NCBI GenBank assembly: GCA_023426375.1
Contig: JAFAAV010000073.1
Span: 1-63,494, forward strand
Length of the DNA stretch: 63,494 nucleotides
Direction: 5' to 3'
Origin: Actinomycetes bacterium
GTDB taxonomy: Bacteria > Actinomycetota > Actinomycetes > Actinomycetales > Micrococcaceae
Positions 42,876 to 51,816 of this stretch are shown here, piece after piece. The translations under genes and the position numbers were made by a program. Positions within the stretch are counted from its first letter, which is position 1. The number at the start of each line of letters is the position of its first letter. The notes below the pieces were generated by a model. That model saw nothing but the letters and a program-made list of their open reading frames with translations, was not told where the DNA came from and did not search any database.

Positions 42876-44099
42876 GTGACACGTCCCACATCTGATGCAT
42901 CGAACCGCGCACCCGGAGTGCTGCTGGTCGTGTTGATGGGGGCCATGGCCATCGGGCCGGTGTTCAACTACGCGCTGGGATCGTTGAGCGCGTTGATCGT
43001 GGACGAGTACGGCATCACCGAGGGCCAGTACGGATTCATCCTGGCGGCGGTCTACATCTCCGCCGGCGTCACGGCCACGTTCCTGGGGGTGCTCGCGGAT
43101 AAGCTCACTCCGCGCTTCCAGATCGCATTGATCTTCTCGGGCATCGTGGTCGCTTTCTTGGTGAGCGCGGCGTGGCAGTCCTTCGTGGTCTTGCTCGTCG
43201 CGGCGCTGATCGCCGGCGTTGCCCAAGCATTTTCCAATCCCGCGACCAACCGCCTGATCGCCCAGCGCACGAGCTTCACTCAACGCGGCCGCTGGATGGG
43301 CTGGAAACAGTCCGGCGTGCAAATGGGTCTGCTGATCTCGGGCCTCACGTTTCCGTTCCTGGGCGCAGCCCTCGGTTGGCAGACTTCCGCCCTCATCGGG
43401 GCGGCGGCCTGCGTACCCGCGTTGGTGATCGCGTGGCTGATCATCACCAAGGTCGAGCGCGACGTCGCCTCCCGACCCCTTCCACCCGCCCCTGCCAAAT
43501 CCGCGGCGCCGGGTCGCGAAAAATTGCCGACGGCGGTCTGGCTCTTCTCCCTCGTCGCTTTCCTCAACGCCGTGGGAACTCAGGGCGTCACTGTGTACTC
43601 CTCGCTGTTCGCTGTGCGGGCCCTGGACTTCCCGTTGACCGTGGCCGGCCTGATCATCGGCGTGATCGGTGTGCTGGGCATCCTGAGTCGCATCGGGTGG
43701 GGCCGTGTGGCGGGCCGCATGGCGCGACCGTCAGCGCTCATCCAGATCATGAGCCTGGGCGGCGTGGTCGGACTGGCGTTCCTGATCGCGGCCGAAGCGT
43801 TCCAGCAGAGCTGGTTGCTGTGGGCGGGCATCGCGTTCCACGCAACCCTGCCGCTGGCCGCCAACGTGATCATCAATTCGGGCACCGTGGCGACCGCTCC
43901 GGCAGCCAAGGTGGGAGCGGCGTCGGGATTGGTGGCCACCGGCATGTATCTGGGATTCGGCGCGGGACCGCTGATCGTGGGGCAGCTCGTGGACCTCACC
44001 GGGAGTTTCACGGCGGGCTGGATCGCCGTGGGGGTCACGTACGTGGCCAGCGTGGTGGTCGCGATCATCCTGAGCCGCTTGCAGAAGCGTTCGGAATGA
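42876..44099 (+). CDS. MFS transporter
   Basis: 407 residues from GTG 42876, placed seven bases after TAATGT (42863-42868), a leaderless start; the frame is open upstream to 42801 but without support. Twelve helices: the first half shows YGFILAAVYISAGVTATFLG and loop motif DKLTPRF; a charged, Pro-rich loop lies near residue 205. The polypeptide has the organisation of 12-helix sugar/organic-anion or drug MFS members. Substrate unknown. Confidence 0.85.
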   Translation: MTRPTSDASNRAPGVLLVVLMGAMAIGPVFNYALGSLSALIVDEYGITEGQYGFILAAVYISAGVTATFLGVLADKLTPRFQIALIFSGIVVAFLVSAAWQSFVVLLVAALIAGVAQAFSNPATNRLIAQRTSFTQRGRWMGWKQSGVQMGLLISGLTFPFLGAALGWQTSALIGAAACVPALVIAWLIITKVERDVASRPLPPAPAKSAAPGREKLPTAVWLFSLVAFLNAVGTQGVTVYSSLFAVRALDFPLTVAGLIIGVIGVLGILSRIGWGRVAGRMARPSALIQIMSLGGVVGLAFLIAAEAFQQSWLLWAGIAFHATLPLAANVIINSGTVATAPAAKVGAASGLVATGMYLGFGAGPLIVGQLVDLTGSFTAGWIAVGVTYVASVVVAIILSRLQKRSE

Positions 44100-44126
44100 T
44101 CCGTGCGCGTGTGGTCCCATGGAGGC

Positions 44127-45881
44127 ATGGGCACCCCACGAACCGACCTCGCACACGTCCTCAAACGCCTGGACGGCAACAGCTACGGCGCGTACAAACA
44201 GCTCAAGGGTGACTGGCGCGTTGGCGACTTCGAGTTGTTGGTCGATCGTGTGCAGTCGGATCCGTACGCGCCGCCGTCGATGGTGCGGCTTCGTGTGCCG
44301 AGGAAGGTCGCGGGCATTCCGGACCACCTCGTGGATTCGGCAGCCAAGCGCATTGCCGCCGGCGACTTCCTCACGCGCGCATTCGGCCGGGCCGCCCGTA
44401 CGCTCAGCCCCGACGGGGGTAAGGGCTCCGGCGGCATCTTCATTGTGCGCGTGGGCCAGGAGATCCTGCAGCGCTCGTCGGTTCTGATCGACGACGACGC
44501 CGTCGAGATTCGCTGCGAAATTGCCCTTCCCGCCGCGGGCCGCCGCATCAAGGGGCGCGCCGCAGAACGGTTGCTGACCGAGGTGCTGCCGAGCGTCGTC
44601 GACCGCTCCCTGATCTTCCGCAACCTGGACGCCGCGGCGATCGAACTCCACGTGCGCACCTACCTGGATGCCGAGCACGTGCGCTCGCAGCTGGCCCCGC
44701 ACGGTCTGGTGGCTTTCATCGCCGACGGCGCCGTGCTCCCTCGCGCATCCGGGCACCGAGACGAGCCGCTCACCAGCCACGCCGTGCCGTTCGAGTCACC
44801 CGAGAATCTGCGGGTCACACTGTCGCTCAGCGACGGCTCCGATGTCTCGGGGATGGGCATCCCGGAGGGCGTTACGGTCATCGTGGGCGGTGGCTATCAC
44901 GGCAAGTCCACGCTGCTGCAAGCCCTCGAGCGCGGGGTCTACGACCACGTGCCAGGCGACGGTCGCCAGCTGGTAATCACCCGACCTGACGCAATGGCCG
45001 TACGCGCGGAGGACGGCCGCGCTGTCACGGGGACCGACGTCTCCCCGTTCATCAACAACCTCCCCACTGGCGCGGACACCAAACGGTTCAGCACCACGAA
45101 TGCTTCGGGCTCCACATCCCAGGCTGCTTCGATCACGGAGGCCGTGGAATCCGGCGCAAAGGTGTTGCTCATGGACGAGGACACGTGCGCCACCAACCTC
45201 ATGGTCCGCGATCAGCGCATGCGGGCCTTGGTGCCCAGCGAGCGGGAGCCCATCACCCCGTTCGTCGATCGGGTGCAGGCGCTGTATCGGGAGAAGGGTG
45301 TGTCCACGGTGCTCGTGACGGGCGGTTCCGGGGCGTTCCTGGACGTTTCGGACCTGGTCATTGCCATGGACGGCTACCGAGCTTCGGACGTCACGGATCG
45401 TGCTCGCCAGATTTCCGCCGAGTTCCCGTCAGGTGAGCAGACGCAGCCCACCGGGTGTTTCGGTGAGTTGCGCGAGCACGTACCGGCGGCGGCGTCGTCG
45501 AAGAACGACGGCGCTCGCGGCGGCCGCGCGGGCGGTCAACGTGGACGGGGCCGACGAGGTAGTGATCGTGGCGAATTCCGCGAGAAGCCGGCCCGCGGGC
45601 GGGGTTTGGGCACCATCCAGCGGGGCCGTGAGGACGTGGATGTGTCTGCATTGTCGCAGCTCGTGGATCCATCCCAGACCGAGGCCATCGCGCGGTTGTT
45701 GGACCAGATCGAACGCGAGGCGGATGGTCGTCAAAGTCTGAATGAGATCGTGGATCGCCTCATGACTCGAGTGGAGCACGACGGTCTGGACGTGCTCGCT
45801 CATCATCGAGGACACCCCGGGCACCTCGCGTTGCCGCGTCGACAAGAAGTGCACGCCGCCTATCACCGGCAGCGGCGGTAA
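44127..45881 (+). CDS. ABC-class ATPase of the PF09818 family
   Basis: 584 residues from ATG 44127 (GGAGG close upstream; GTG 44103 is an alternative). N-terminal LDGNSYGAYKQLKGDWRVGD is the typical opening of this predicted ATPase family. Walker A GGGYHGKSTLLQAL and an ABC-like tail with LLMDEDTCATNLMVRDQRM are visible; the canonical LSGGQ signature is replaced by a family variant. A Gly/Arg-rich segment (GGRAGGQRGRGRRGSDRG, ~465-485) is inserted before the C-terminal ~90 residues, looks disordered and may bind nucleic acid. Cytoplasmic, no transporter partner. Biological role not established. Confidence 0.85.
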   Translation: MGTPRTDLAHVLKRLDGNSYGAYKQLKGDWRVGDFELLVDRVQSDPYAPPSMVRLRVPRKVAGIPDHLVDSAAKRIAAGDFLTRAFGRAARTLSPDGGKGSGGIFIVRVGQEILQRSSVLIDDDAVEIRCEIALPAAGRRIKGRAAERLLTEVLPSVVDRSLIFRNLDAAAIELHVRTYLDAEHVRSQLAPHGLVAFIADGAVLPRASGHRDEPLTSHAVPFESPENLRVTLSLSDGSDVSGMGIPEGVTVIVGGGYHGKSTLLQALERGVYDHVPGDGRQLVITRPDAMAVRAEDGRAVTGTDVSPFINNLPTGADTKRFSTTNASGSTSQAASITEAVESGAKVLLMDEDTCATNLMVRDQRMRALVPSEREPITPFVDRVQALYREKGVSTVLVTGGSGAFLDVSDLVIAMDGYRASDVTDRARQISAEFPSGEQTQPTGCFGELREHVPAAASSKNDGARGGRAGGQRGRGRRGSDRGEFREKPARGRGLGTIQRGREDVDVSALSQLVDPSQTEAIARLLDQIEREADGRQSLNEIVDRLMTRVEHDGLDVLAHHRGHPGHLALPRRQEVHAAYHRQRR

Positions 45882-46263
45882 CTTCTGCCGTTATCCCCAC
45901 CTTTCTCGTGGGTATTGCCTGACGGTGGCTGGGTTGTAGGAACCGAAATGTAGAAACTGCGAAGGCGGGGAATCGTCTGAAAGTGATTCGTTAACCTTCG
46001 AACCTTTTTTGACGTCTCGAGAGTCTATGTACCGAGATGTTCAAAAAGGGTTTATAGGGCGTCGTCTCTAGTCAGTGCACAGTCGGCCTTCTGAATCCCG
46101 TGGTGGGTCATCGTGATGGAAGTGACTCAATAGTCACAAAGGGGATACATTCTGTGCTGTCGGCGTGACGTTCGACGCACTTAAGGAGAGACTGGTGCGT
46201 GTGCGCAACCCTGCGATCCGGGGGGAGAAACACGGTTGCGCCGTGAAATGGGGGAGGGGTTTT
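45882..46263. other. Intergenic region upstream of the polysaccharide cluster
   Basis: 382 bases without a convincing gene. It is AT-richer than the flanks and probably holds the cluster promoter. A palindrome GTGACT-CAAT-AGTCAC (46122-46137) lies just before a possible -10 (TACATT, 46145-46150). AAGGAGAG near 46183 precedes an in-frame GTG at 46195, an alternative start for the next gene. Confidence 0.5.
46122..46137. promoter_or_regulatory. Operator-like palindrome before the polysaccharide cluster
   Basis: Perfect 6-base inverted repeat GTGACT/AGTCAC with spacer CAAT, placed 7 bases before a TACATT -10-like box. A regulator site controlling the cluster is inferred. Confidence 0.4.
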
Positions 46264-47658
46264 ATGGTTTCGATCCGTGAATTCGTGGCACATTTGCCGC
46301 CGGACAAGCGCGAACTTCTGGCTGCGCCAGCGCGATTGCTGCCGGTCAAGAGGCGTTACGGACCGATTTATGAGCGAACGATCCGCGAGATCGAGAAGGC
46401 GCGGGCAACGCCGTCGTGGGCGCGGACCACCGTGGATGAGCGACTGGCCGAGACTTTTCGGACAGCGCGTGAGGCGCCGTATTACGGGCGGAACGAGCAC
46501 TATGACGTGCTGGACCGCGTGGCATCGGGGGAACTGGGTCCGCGTGAGGCATTGGCGGAGTTGCCGATCCTCACCCGCGAGGAACTCTCCGAGCACTACC
46601 GCGACATGCTCGCGGCCCCGGAAAAGACCGTGGAGCTGTCCGCGAGTTCGGGCACCTCGGGTGACCCCATCTTCTTCCTGCTGGACCGCAACCGCGGCGC
46701 GCGGGAATGGGCCTACGTGGTGGATTCCTGGTCGAGCACCGGCTACAAGCTGGGCCAATGGCGTGTATTTTTCCGCGGCTTGGATTTGCCGCAGCATCGG
46801 CCGTACTTCGTGATGAACAGCACCGGCGAGATCGTGATCCGGATCCAGACCATCGGCCCGGACACCATCCGTGAGTACTGGGAGCTGATCGAGAAGAGGG
46901 GCATCGAGTTCCTGCACGGCTACCCATCCACGTTCATGTACTTGGCCAGGCTGCTCGAGGACGCGGACTTCGATACGTCGTGGCGGTTCAAGGTTCGAGG
47001 TGTTCTGCCGGTGTCCGAGCAATTCGGTCCGGAACAGCGCGACGTTCTGCAGCGACTGTTCCCCAATGCCGAGCAGGCCGTGTTCTACGGGCTGAGCGAA
47101 AAGTCCGTGTTCGCACGGCTCGACGACGATTTTGTCTACCACCCGTACCCGCTCTACGGCCACGTGGAACTACTGAACGAGGACGGTAGCTCGGTGGAGG
47201 TGGGCGAACGCGGGCGCATCGTCACCACCACGCTGGACGGACGCGGTATGCCGTTGGTCCGGTATGACACGGGTGACTCGGCGGGACTCGTCGGTCATGA
47301 CGAGGTGGGCACACCGCTGTTCAAGGACATCTTGGCTCGCAGGGGACGTGAGGGCTTGATCAAGGCCGATGGCCAGACGTTCTCGACCACTCCGTTCAAC
47401 GTGCACGGTCACGAGTTCGAGTGCGTTCACCGGTTCAAGATCCGACAGGACACCCCCGGTAAAGCGGTGTTGCTCGTGCAGCCGTCCAAGAAAGCCACCG
47501 AGGACGAACTGGAGCGGTTCCGACAGCTCATGATTCGTCGCACGGAGAATCAGGTGGAGCTGGACTTCGAGCTCGTGGATGAGTTACCAGCCACTCTGAA
47601 CGGAAAATTCACGCTGTTGGATCAGCGGATCCCGAATGCGCCCACGGTGTGGGCGTAA
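46264..47658 (+). CDS. PaaK/CapK-like adenylate-forming enzyme, copy 1
   Basis: 464 residues from ATG 46264 (GGGAGGGG upstream); GTG 46195 also has a binding site and would add 23 residues, but the paralogue supports 46264. Phenylacetate-CoA ligase fold: AMP-binding P-loop ELSASSGTSGDPIFFLLDR, VFYGLSEKSVF, LVRYDTGDSAG and the C-terminal hinge. Relatives in polysaccharide clusters (CapK) probably activate an acyl group for sugar acylation. GC-rich (41 of 60 at 46561-46620). First gene of the exopolysaccharide cluster; followed by a full-length paralogue. Confidence 0.85.
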   Translation: MVSIREFVAHLPPDKRELLAAPARLLPVKRRYGPIYERTIREIEKARATPSWARTTVDERLAETFRTAREAPYYGRNEHYDVLDRVASGELGPREALAELPILTREELSEHYRDMLAAPEKTVELSASSGTSGDPIFFLLDRNRGAREWAYVVDSWSSTGYKLGQWRVFFRGLDLPQHRPYFVMNSTGEIVIRIQTIGPDTIREYWELIEKRGIEFLHGYPSTFMYLARLLEDADFDTSWRFKVRGVLPVSEQFGPEQRDVLQRLFPNAEQAVFYGLSEKSVFARLDDDFVYHPYPLYGHVELLNEDGSSVEVGERGRIVTTTLDGRGMPLVRYDTGDSAGLVGHDEVGTPLFKDILARRGREGLIKADGQTFSTTPFNVHGHEFECVHRFKIRQDTPGKAVLLVQPSKKATEDELERFRQLMIRRTENQVELDFELVDELPATLNGKFTLLDQRIPNAPTVWA

Positions 47659-47802
47659 CGGGCCGGGCGCTCCGGGCGGCTGACAGCAGGCTGCATAACC
47701 CGTAGTCAGGTATGCAAAAATTACCTGAATCAAAGACAAGCCAAGGACGAAACATCGTAGGGGCAAGAGGGCAGGGCCCGATTGCCCGGGGGAAGGAACG
47801 TA

Positions 47803-49197
47803 GTGTTTTCAGTCCGTGAATTCGTCGGGCACTTGTCGCCTGGCAAAAGAGAAATAATCGCAGCCCCAGCGCGATTCTTGCCACCCAGACTTCGGTATGG
47901 TCCGACCTACGAAAAAACCGAGCGGGAGATCAATAAGGCCCACACTGTCGCTTCGTGGTCATTGCAGGAGATAGACCGCCGTCTGAAACAGACCATGTTG
48001 ATGGCGAAGGGCGCTCCCTACTATTCGGAGAATGATAGCTACAGGGTGCTCGACCAAGTGCTTGACGGTTCTAAACAGCCAGTTGACGCACTCAAGGAGC
48101 TTCCGATTCTCAGCCGGGCAGAAGTGTCTCAGAGCTACCGGCAGATGCTTGCGGTAAATGAGGCACAGGTGGAAGTGTCGGGCAGCTCCGGTACCTCTGG
48201 GGAACCGATCTTATTTTTCCTGGACCGCAAGCGAGGAGCTCGTGAGTGGGCGTTCATCGTGGATGCTTGGTCGAAGACTGGGTATCAGCTCGGGGATTGG
48301 CGTGCCTTCTTCCGTGGAACTGATCTGCCCAACAACCGCAGCCACTTTGCGATGCCCAGCATTGGTGAGTTGCTGATTCGGATCCAATCGGTCGAAGCGG
48401 AGACGATCGATTTCTTCTGGACGGAAATTACTAGGCGCAAGATTCACTACCTTCACGGATATGCATCTGCGCTGTTGCTCGTTGCACGACTCCTGGAGGA
48501 ATCGACTTCGGATACGTCATGGCGGCATCAAATCCGCGGTCTTTTTCCTGCGTCTGAACAGTTCACTAAGGGGCAGGAGGAAGTTCTCCGTCGTGTATTT
48601 CCCAATGCCAAAATTTCTGTCTTTTATGGTCTGAGTGAGAAGACCGTGTGCGCGTGGATGGACGGCGGTCATGTTTATCACTCATACCCTACTTACGGGT
48701 ATGTGGAACTGGTGAACCGGGATGGAAGCCATGTCAGCCCGGGAGAGCGCGGGCGAATCGTGACCACCTCCCTTGATTGTCGTGGCCAGCCGATGCTGCG
48801 TTATGACACCGGAGACTCTGCGGAGTTCATTCGTGTGGACGATAACGGATCGGTAGTGTTTAAAGACATCCTGTCGCGAAGAGGCAGGGAGGGGCTGGTC
48901 AGGGCAGACGGCGAACTTTATGCCACTACCTCGTTCTTGCTGCACAGTGAAGATTTTTCTTGTGTCTATCGATACCGCATCCGTCAGGAAGTCCCGGGTG
49001 AAGCCGTACTCATGGTGCAACCGTCAAAGACGGCTACTGAGGAGGCAGTGGAAAGCTTTTACCAGGCAATGGTGCGTAGGACCCAGAACCAAGTGAAGCT
49101 GGATCTTGAACTTGTAGATGACTTACCGGCCACCGTGAACGGAAAATTTACGTTGCTCGATCAGCGCATTCCGGACGCCCCGACTACCTGGGCGTAG
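47803..49197 (+). CDS. PaaK/CapK-like adenylate-forming enzyme, copy 2
   Basis: 464 residues from GTG 47803 (GGAAGGA 7 bases upstream), exactly the length of copy 1 and collinear with it: FSVREFVGHLSPGKRE, EVSGSSGTSGEPILFFLDR, VFYGLSEKTVC, MLRYDTGDSAEF and an identical ending NGKFTLLDQRIP. Many differences and lower GC (33 of 60 at 47881-47940) show it is an old or imported paralogue, not a fresh duplication. Its own promoter could lie in the 144-base gap. Ends at a perfect bidirectional terminator. Confidence 0.85.
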   Translation: MFSVREFVGHLSPGKREIIAAPARFLPPRLRYGPTYEKTEREINKAHTVASWSLQEIDRRLKQTMLMAKGAPYYSENDSYRVLDQVLDGSKQPVDALKELPILSRAEVSQSYRQMLAVNEAQVEVSGSSGTSGEPILFFLDRKRGAREWAFIVDAWSKTGYQLGDWRAFFRGTDLPNNRSHFAMPSIGELLIRIQSVEAETIDFFWTEITRRKIHYLHGYASALLLVARLLEESTSDTSWRHQIRGLFPASEQFTKGQEEVLRRVFPNAKISVFYGLSEKTVCAWMDGGHVYHSYPTYGYVELVNRDGSHVSPGERGRIVTTSLDCRGQPMLRYDTGDSAEFIRVDDNGSVVFKDILSRRGREGLVRADGELYATTSFLLHSEDFSCVYRYRIRQEVPGEAVLMVQPSKTATEEAVESFYQAMVRRTQNQVKLDLELVDDLPATVNGKFTLLDQRIPDAPTTWA

Positions 49198-49225
49198 AAA
49201 CACTCGAACTTTTAGTCCATATTAA

Positions 49226-49269
49226 AAGCTGAACCCCGGGTCCGAATAAACGGACCCGGGGTTCAGCTT
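49226..49269. terminator. Perfect bidirectional terminator between PaaK copy 2 and Wzz-like gene
   Basis: AAGCTGAACCCCGGGTCCG (49226-49244) pairs perfectly with its inverse at 49251-49269 (19 base pairs), loop AATAAA, with A-rich sequence to the left and TTAACT to the right. The flanking genes converge. Confidence 0.9.
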
Positions 49270-49302
49270 AACTCCTTTACTCTCTACACGGCGGCCGCAT
49301 TA

Positions 49303-49953
49303 TTATCTGGTGAAGTGGCGTCGCGCAATTGCCACGAGGAGTCCCAAGAGAAGTCCAACGAGGCCGCCAACCGCGATCAACATGCTCGGCGAGACGGAGG
49401 ACGGGTCCTGAGGCATGGATGCCTGACCCACGCGGGTGAGCTCCACGGTTGTGCCGTTCCCGTCTGCATTCTCGTCAAGCTCTTCAACCTGGGCGCTCAA
49501 GACATCGACCCATGTTTCGGCCAATCGCTGGGCCTCTTCCGGCGAGGATGCTGTTGCAGCCACTCGAACTTCCGAAGTGTCCAGGGGCACGGTGGTCTTG
49601 ACGTTCTGGAGAAGAGCCTCTGAGGTCTCGCTCAAACCCAGGTCGTCGATGACTGCTGATGCCGTGGACGTAGTTCCCGAAATACTGCCGAAAGTGACAG
49701 CCTTCGACTTAGCGAGATTTTCGCCGGCCAGCGCTTCAGTGGAGTTCGTGCCCCCATTGGCAACCACTACGCCGGATGCGGTGGAGGTGTACGTTGTGCC
49801 GAGGGCCATGGACGCGCCCCAGCCCAGGGCGGCACCCAACAATGTGGTGACGACGATGATCCACCAGCTTTGACGCAGCGCGCCCCAAAGCTGTGAAGAA
49901 TGGATCTCGCCGCGTTCATACGCGCGGTTATTTCGGTTGGCAGTCTGGCTCAT
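49303..49953 (-). CDS. Wzz/YveK-type chain-length determinant-like protein
   Basis: 216 residues from ATG 49953 (GGGGGGA lies 12-13 bases upstream, rather far); the frame extends to 50034. Two membrane helices, WWIIVVTTLLGAALGWGASM near residue 30 and LIAVGGLVGLLLGLLVAIA near the end, enclose a periplasmic-type domain; proline-containing PQDPSSVSPS precedes helix 2, as in Wzz/polysaccharide co-polymerases. No kinase domain is fused. It should set polymer length with the Wzy-like protein. It is transcribed away from the rest of the cluster. Confidence 0.8.
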   Translation of the reverse strand: MSQTANRNNRAYERGEIHSSQLWGALRQSWWIIVVTTLLGAALGWGASMALGTTYTSTASGVVVANGGTNSTEALAGENLAKSKAVTFGSISGTTSTASAVIDDLGLSETSEALLQNVKTTVPLDTSEVRVAATASSPEEAQRLAETWVDVLSAQVEELDENADGNGTTVELTRVGQASMPQDPSSVSPSMLIAVGGLVGLLLGLLVAIARRHFTR

Positions 49954-50352
49954 GATGAGTGTTGGTCCCCCCTGAACCTTGCAGTAACTGTTGCCTACAA
50001 GGTGTGTCCTGATCACGGTGTTGCTTTCCCCCACAGCACCGTGATTTCTTCCATGGTAAACACACGGCTACACCTGACGGGCATCAGAGATGTCCGCGCA
50101 ATGGTGGACAGGCTCACGACATTGGGGCAACAGTGGGGACTGTGGATAAGGCAGGATTCGAAGGGACAGAGCCCGTTCGCGGTTACAGTGGTAGCTAGCT
50201 GAATTGCTGACATGTGCCGATGAGGCCAACGTATCCGGGGGGATGCGTAGTTGGTGGGGGAAGCAAATGTAGCGAGAAGCGGACTGTTGTGCCTGGTACG
50301 GGGCACCATTCCGCAAGGGGGGACTGGGCATGTTCATACGTACTGATTTCCG
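49954..50352. other. Intergenic region between divergent Wzz-like and Wzy-like genes
   Basis: 399 bases with no supported gene. It must contain promoters for both directions. Several G-runs (50237-50243, 50316-50321) are seen. No long palindrome of the repeat family is present. Confidence 0.5.
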
Positions 50353-51816
50353 GTGGTCACGATGGTGATGGCTGCTGCGGCTGTGGCCGCGATACTCCTA
50401 GGGCTCTTTTTCAGTGTCCTCTTGGGCATGTGGCCCAAGATCGGCGCTGCCATTTTGGTAGTGGCAACCGTTGTTGCTCAGACGTTGCAAACGGTAGCCC
50501 AGAGTTCTCTTGCAGGAAACGTGGACGAGCTCGCTGTTGTGGCCGCGTTCGTGGTTTTCTCGGTACGGCGAATTCTTGTCCACGGCACCCTTCGTTTCGT
50601 CGGGGCCTATTGGTTTTTTGGTGCCTACGCCATCCTCGGGATGCTGTCGGCAGTACTCAATAATGTGCCCCCCAGCGAATGGGTTCTGAGCGGCTTCCTC
50701 TTCCTCAAGGGCCCGCTCTTGATGCTGGGTGTCTTACAGATCGACTGGCGCCGCGACGACATACCCAAGATCGTTAAGTTCGGAACCGCGGGGCTTCTGG
50801 TGGTTCTGTTATCTGCTCTATTTAACGCCATGGCTCCTGAAGCGTGGAACGCCGTGGTGGGACGTCAGCCGGTGAGCTATCGGCTAGGTATCCCGAGTTT
50901 GACCGGAATTTTTGATCATCCCGTGGGACTCGGGTCGACCATGGGCATGGCGTTTCTCGCCATTCTGGCCTATCGACGCATAGTGGAGCGGTCAGTCGTA
51001 TCTTTCGTCTTGCTGGTGACTACTGGTGTGGTGGGCATTCTTACCTTCCGGCGTAAGTCGATTGCCTCTGTGGCTATCGTGGCTATTGGTTCGAGGCTGG
51101 TTTTGCCTGGAATGCGTACTCGTTATGTGGCCTCGCTCCTGGTTCTCCTACCACTGGCGCTCATCATTGCGTGGCAACCTCTCGTCGAGGTCGTGACGAA
51201 CACCTACAACGAGTACTTCAGCAATGTGGATACCACCGCCCGCACCACGATGACCATTGATTCGGTGATCCTGGCGGCGGCCGCGTTCCCCTTCGGGGTG
51301 GGTTTCGGCCGGTTCGGTTCTGCAGTGGCGTCGTCCAACTACAGCCCGCTGTACGACGAGCTCGGTTATACCCGCATCTACGGAATGGGCCCGGGCGAAC
51401 GCGGTGGATATCTTACGGACACCTTTTGGCCTGCGATCTTGGCCGAAGCCGGCTTCATCGGGCTGCTTTGCTACATGATGGGGCTGCTCTTGATTATTCG
51501 GCCGGCTTGGAAACTGATGAGGCATTCCAGCCAGCCGTACGTGCAGTGGCTTGGGGCAGTGGTGGTCGCATGGATGGCACAGCTTCTGATCGAGTCCATT
51601 GCTGCTCCGGTATTTACCGGTCCTCCGATGTTCGGGCCGGTGTTCATGTTGGCAGGTGTCGCTACCGCCGTTTATCTGAGGGAGAGTTCCTTCGGTCGGC
51701 CATATGAGGGTCACGCAGTGAATGAGCACGACCCTGATAGTCCAGGTCCTGACCGCTCTGGATCAACGACCTCTTGGAAGGTCCACGGACGACGTCGCTA
51801 TCAGGAGGCTCAGTGA
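50353..51816 (+). CDS. Wzy/O-antigen-ligase-like polysaccharide polymerase
   Basis: 487 residues from GTG 50353 (ATG 50362 is equally possible; no clear binding site). Ten to twelve hydrophobic helices with a large loop (~280-350) containing TNTYNEYFSNVDTTARTTM and MGPGERGGYLTDTFWPAILA, a layout typical of Wzy/WaaL proteins, which join undecaprenyl-linked repeat units outside the membrane. Sequence similarity in this family is low, so topology and the neighbours carry the call. The stop overlaps the glycosyltransferase start (GTGA). Confidence 0.75.
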   Translation: MVTMVMAAAAVAAILLGLFFSVLLGMWPKIGAAILVVATVVAQTLQTVAQSSLAGNVDELAVVAAFVVFSVRRILVHGTLRFVGAYWFFGAYAILGMLSAVLNNVPPSEWVLSGFLFLKGPLLMLGVLQIDWRRDDIPKIVKFGTAGLLVVLLSALFNAMAPEAWNAVVGRQPVSYRLGIPSLTGIFDHPVGLGSTMGMAFLAILAYRRIVERSVVSFVLLVTTGVVGILTFRRKSIASVAIVAIGSRLVLPGMRTRYVASLLVLLPLALIIAWQPLVEVVTNTYNEYFSNVDTTARTTMTIDSVILAAAAFPFGVGFGRFGSAVASSNYSPLYDELGYTRIYGMGPGERGGYLTDTFWPAILAEAGFIGLLCYMMGLLLIIRPAWKLMRHSSQPYVQWLGAVVVAWMAQLLIESIAAPVFTGPPMFGPVFMLAGVATAVYLRESSFGRPYEGHAVNEHDPDSPGPDRSGSTTSWKVHGRRRYQEAQ

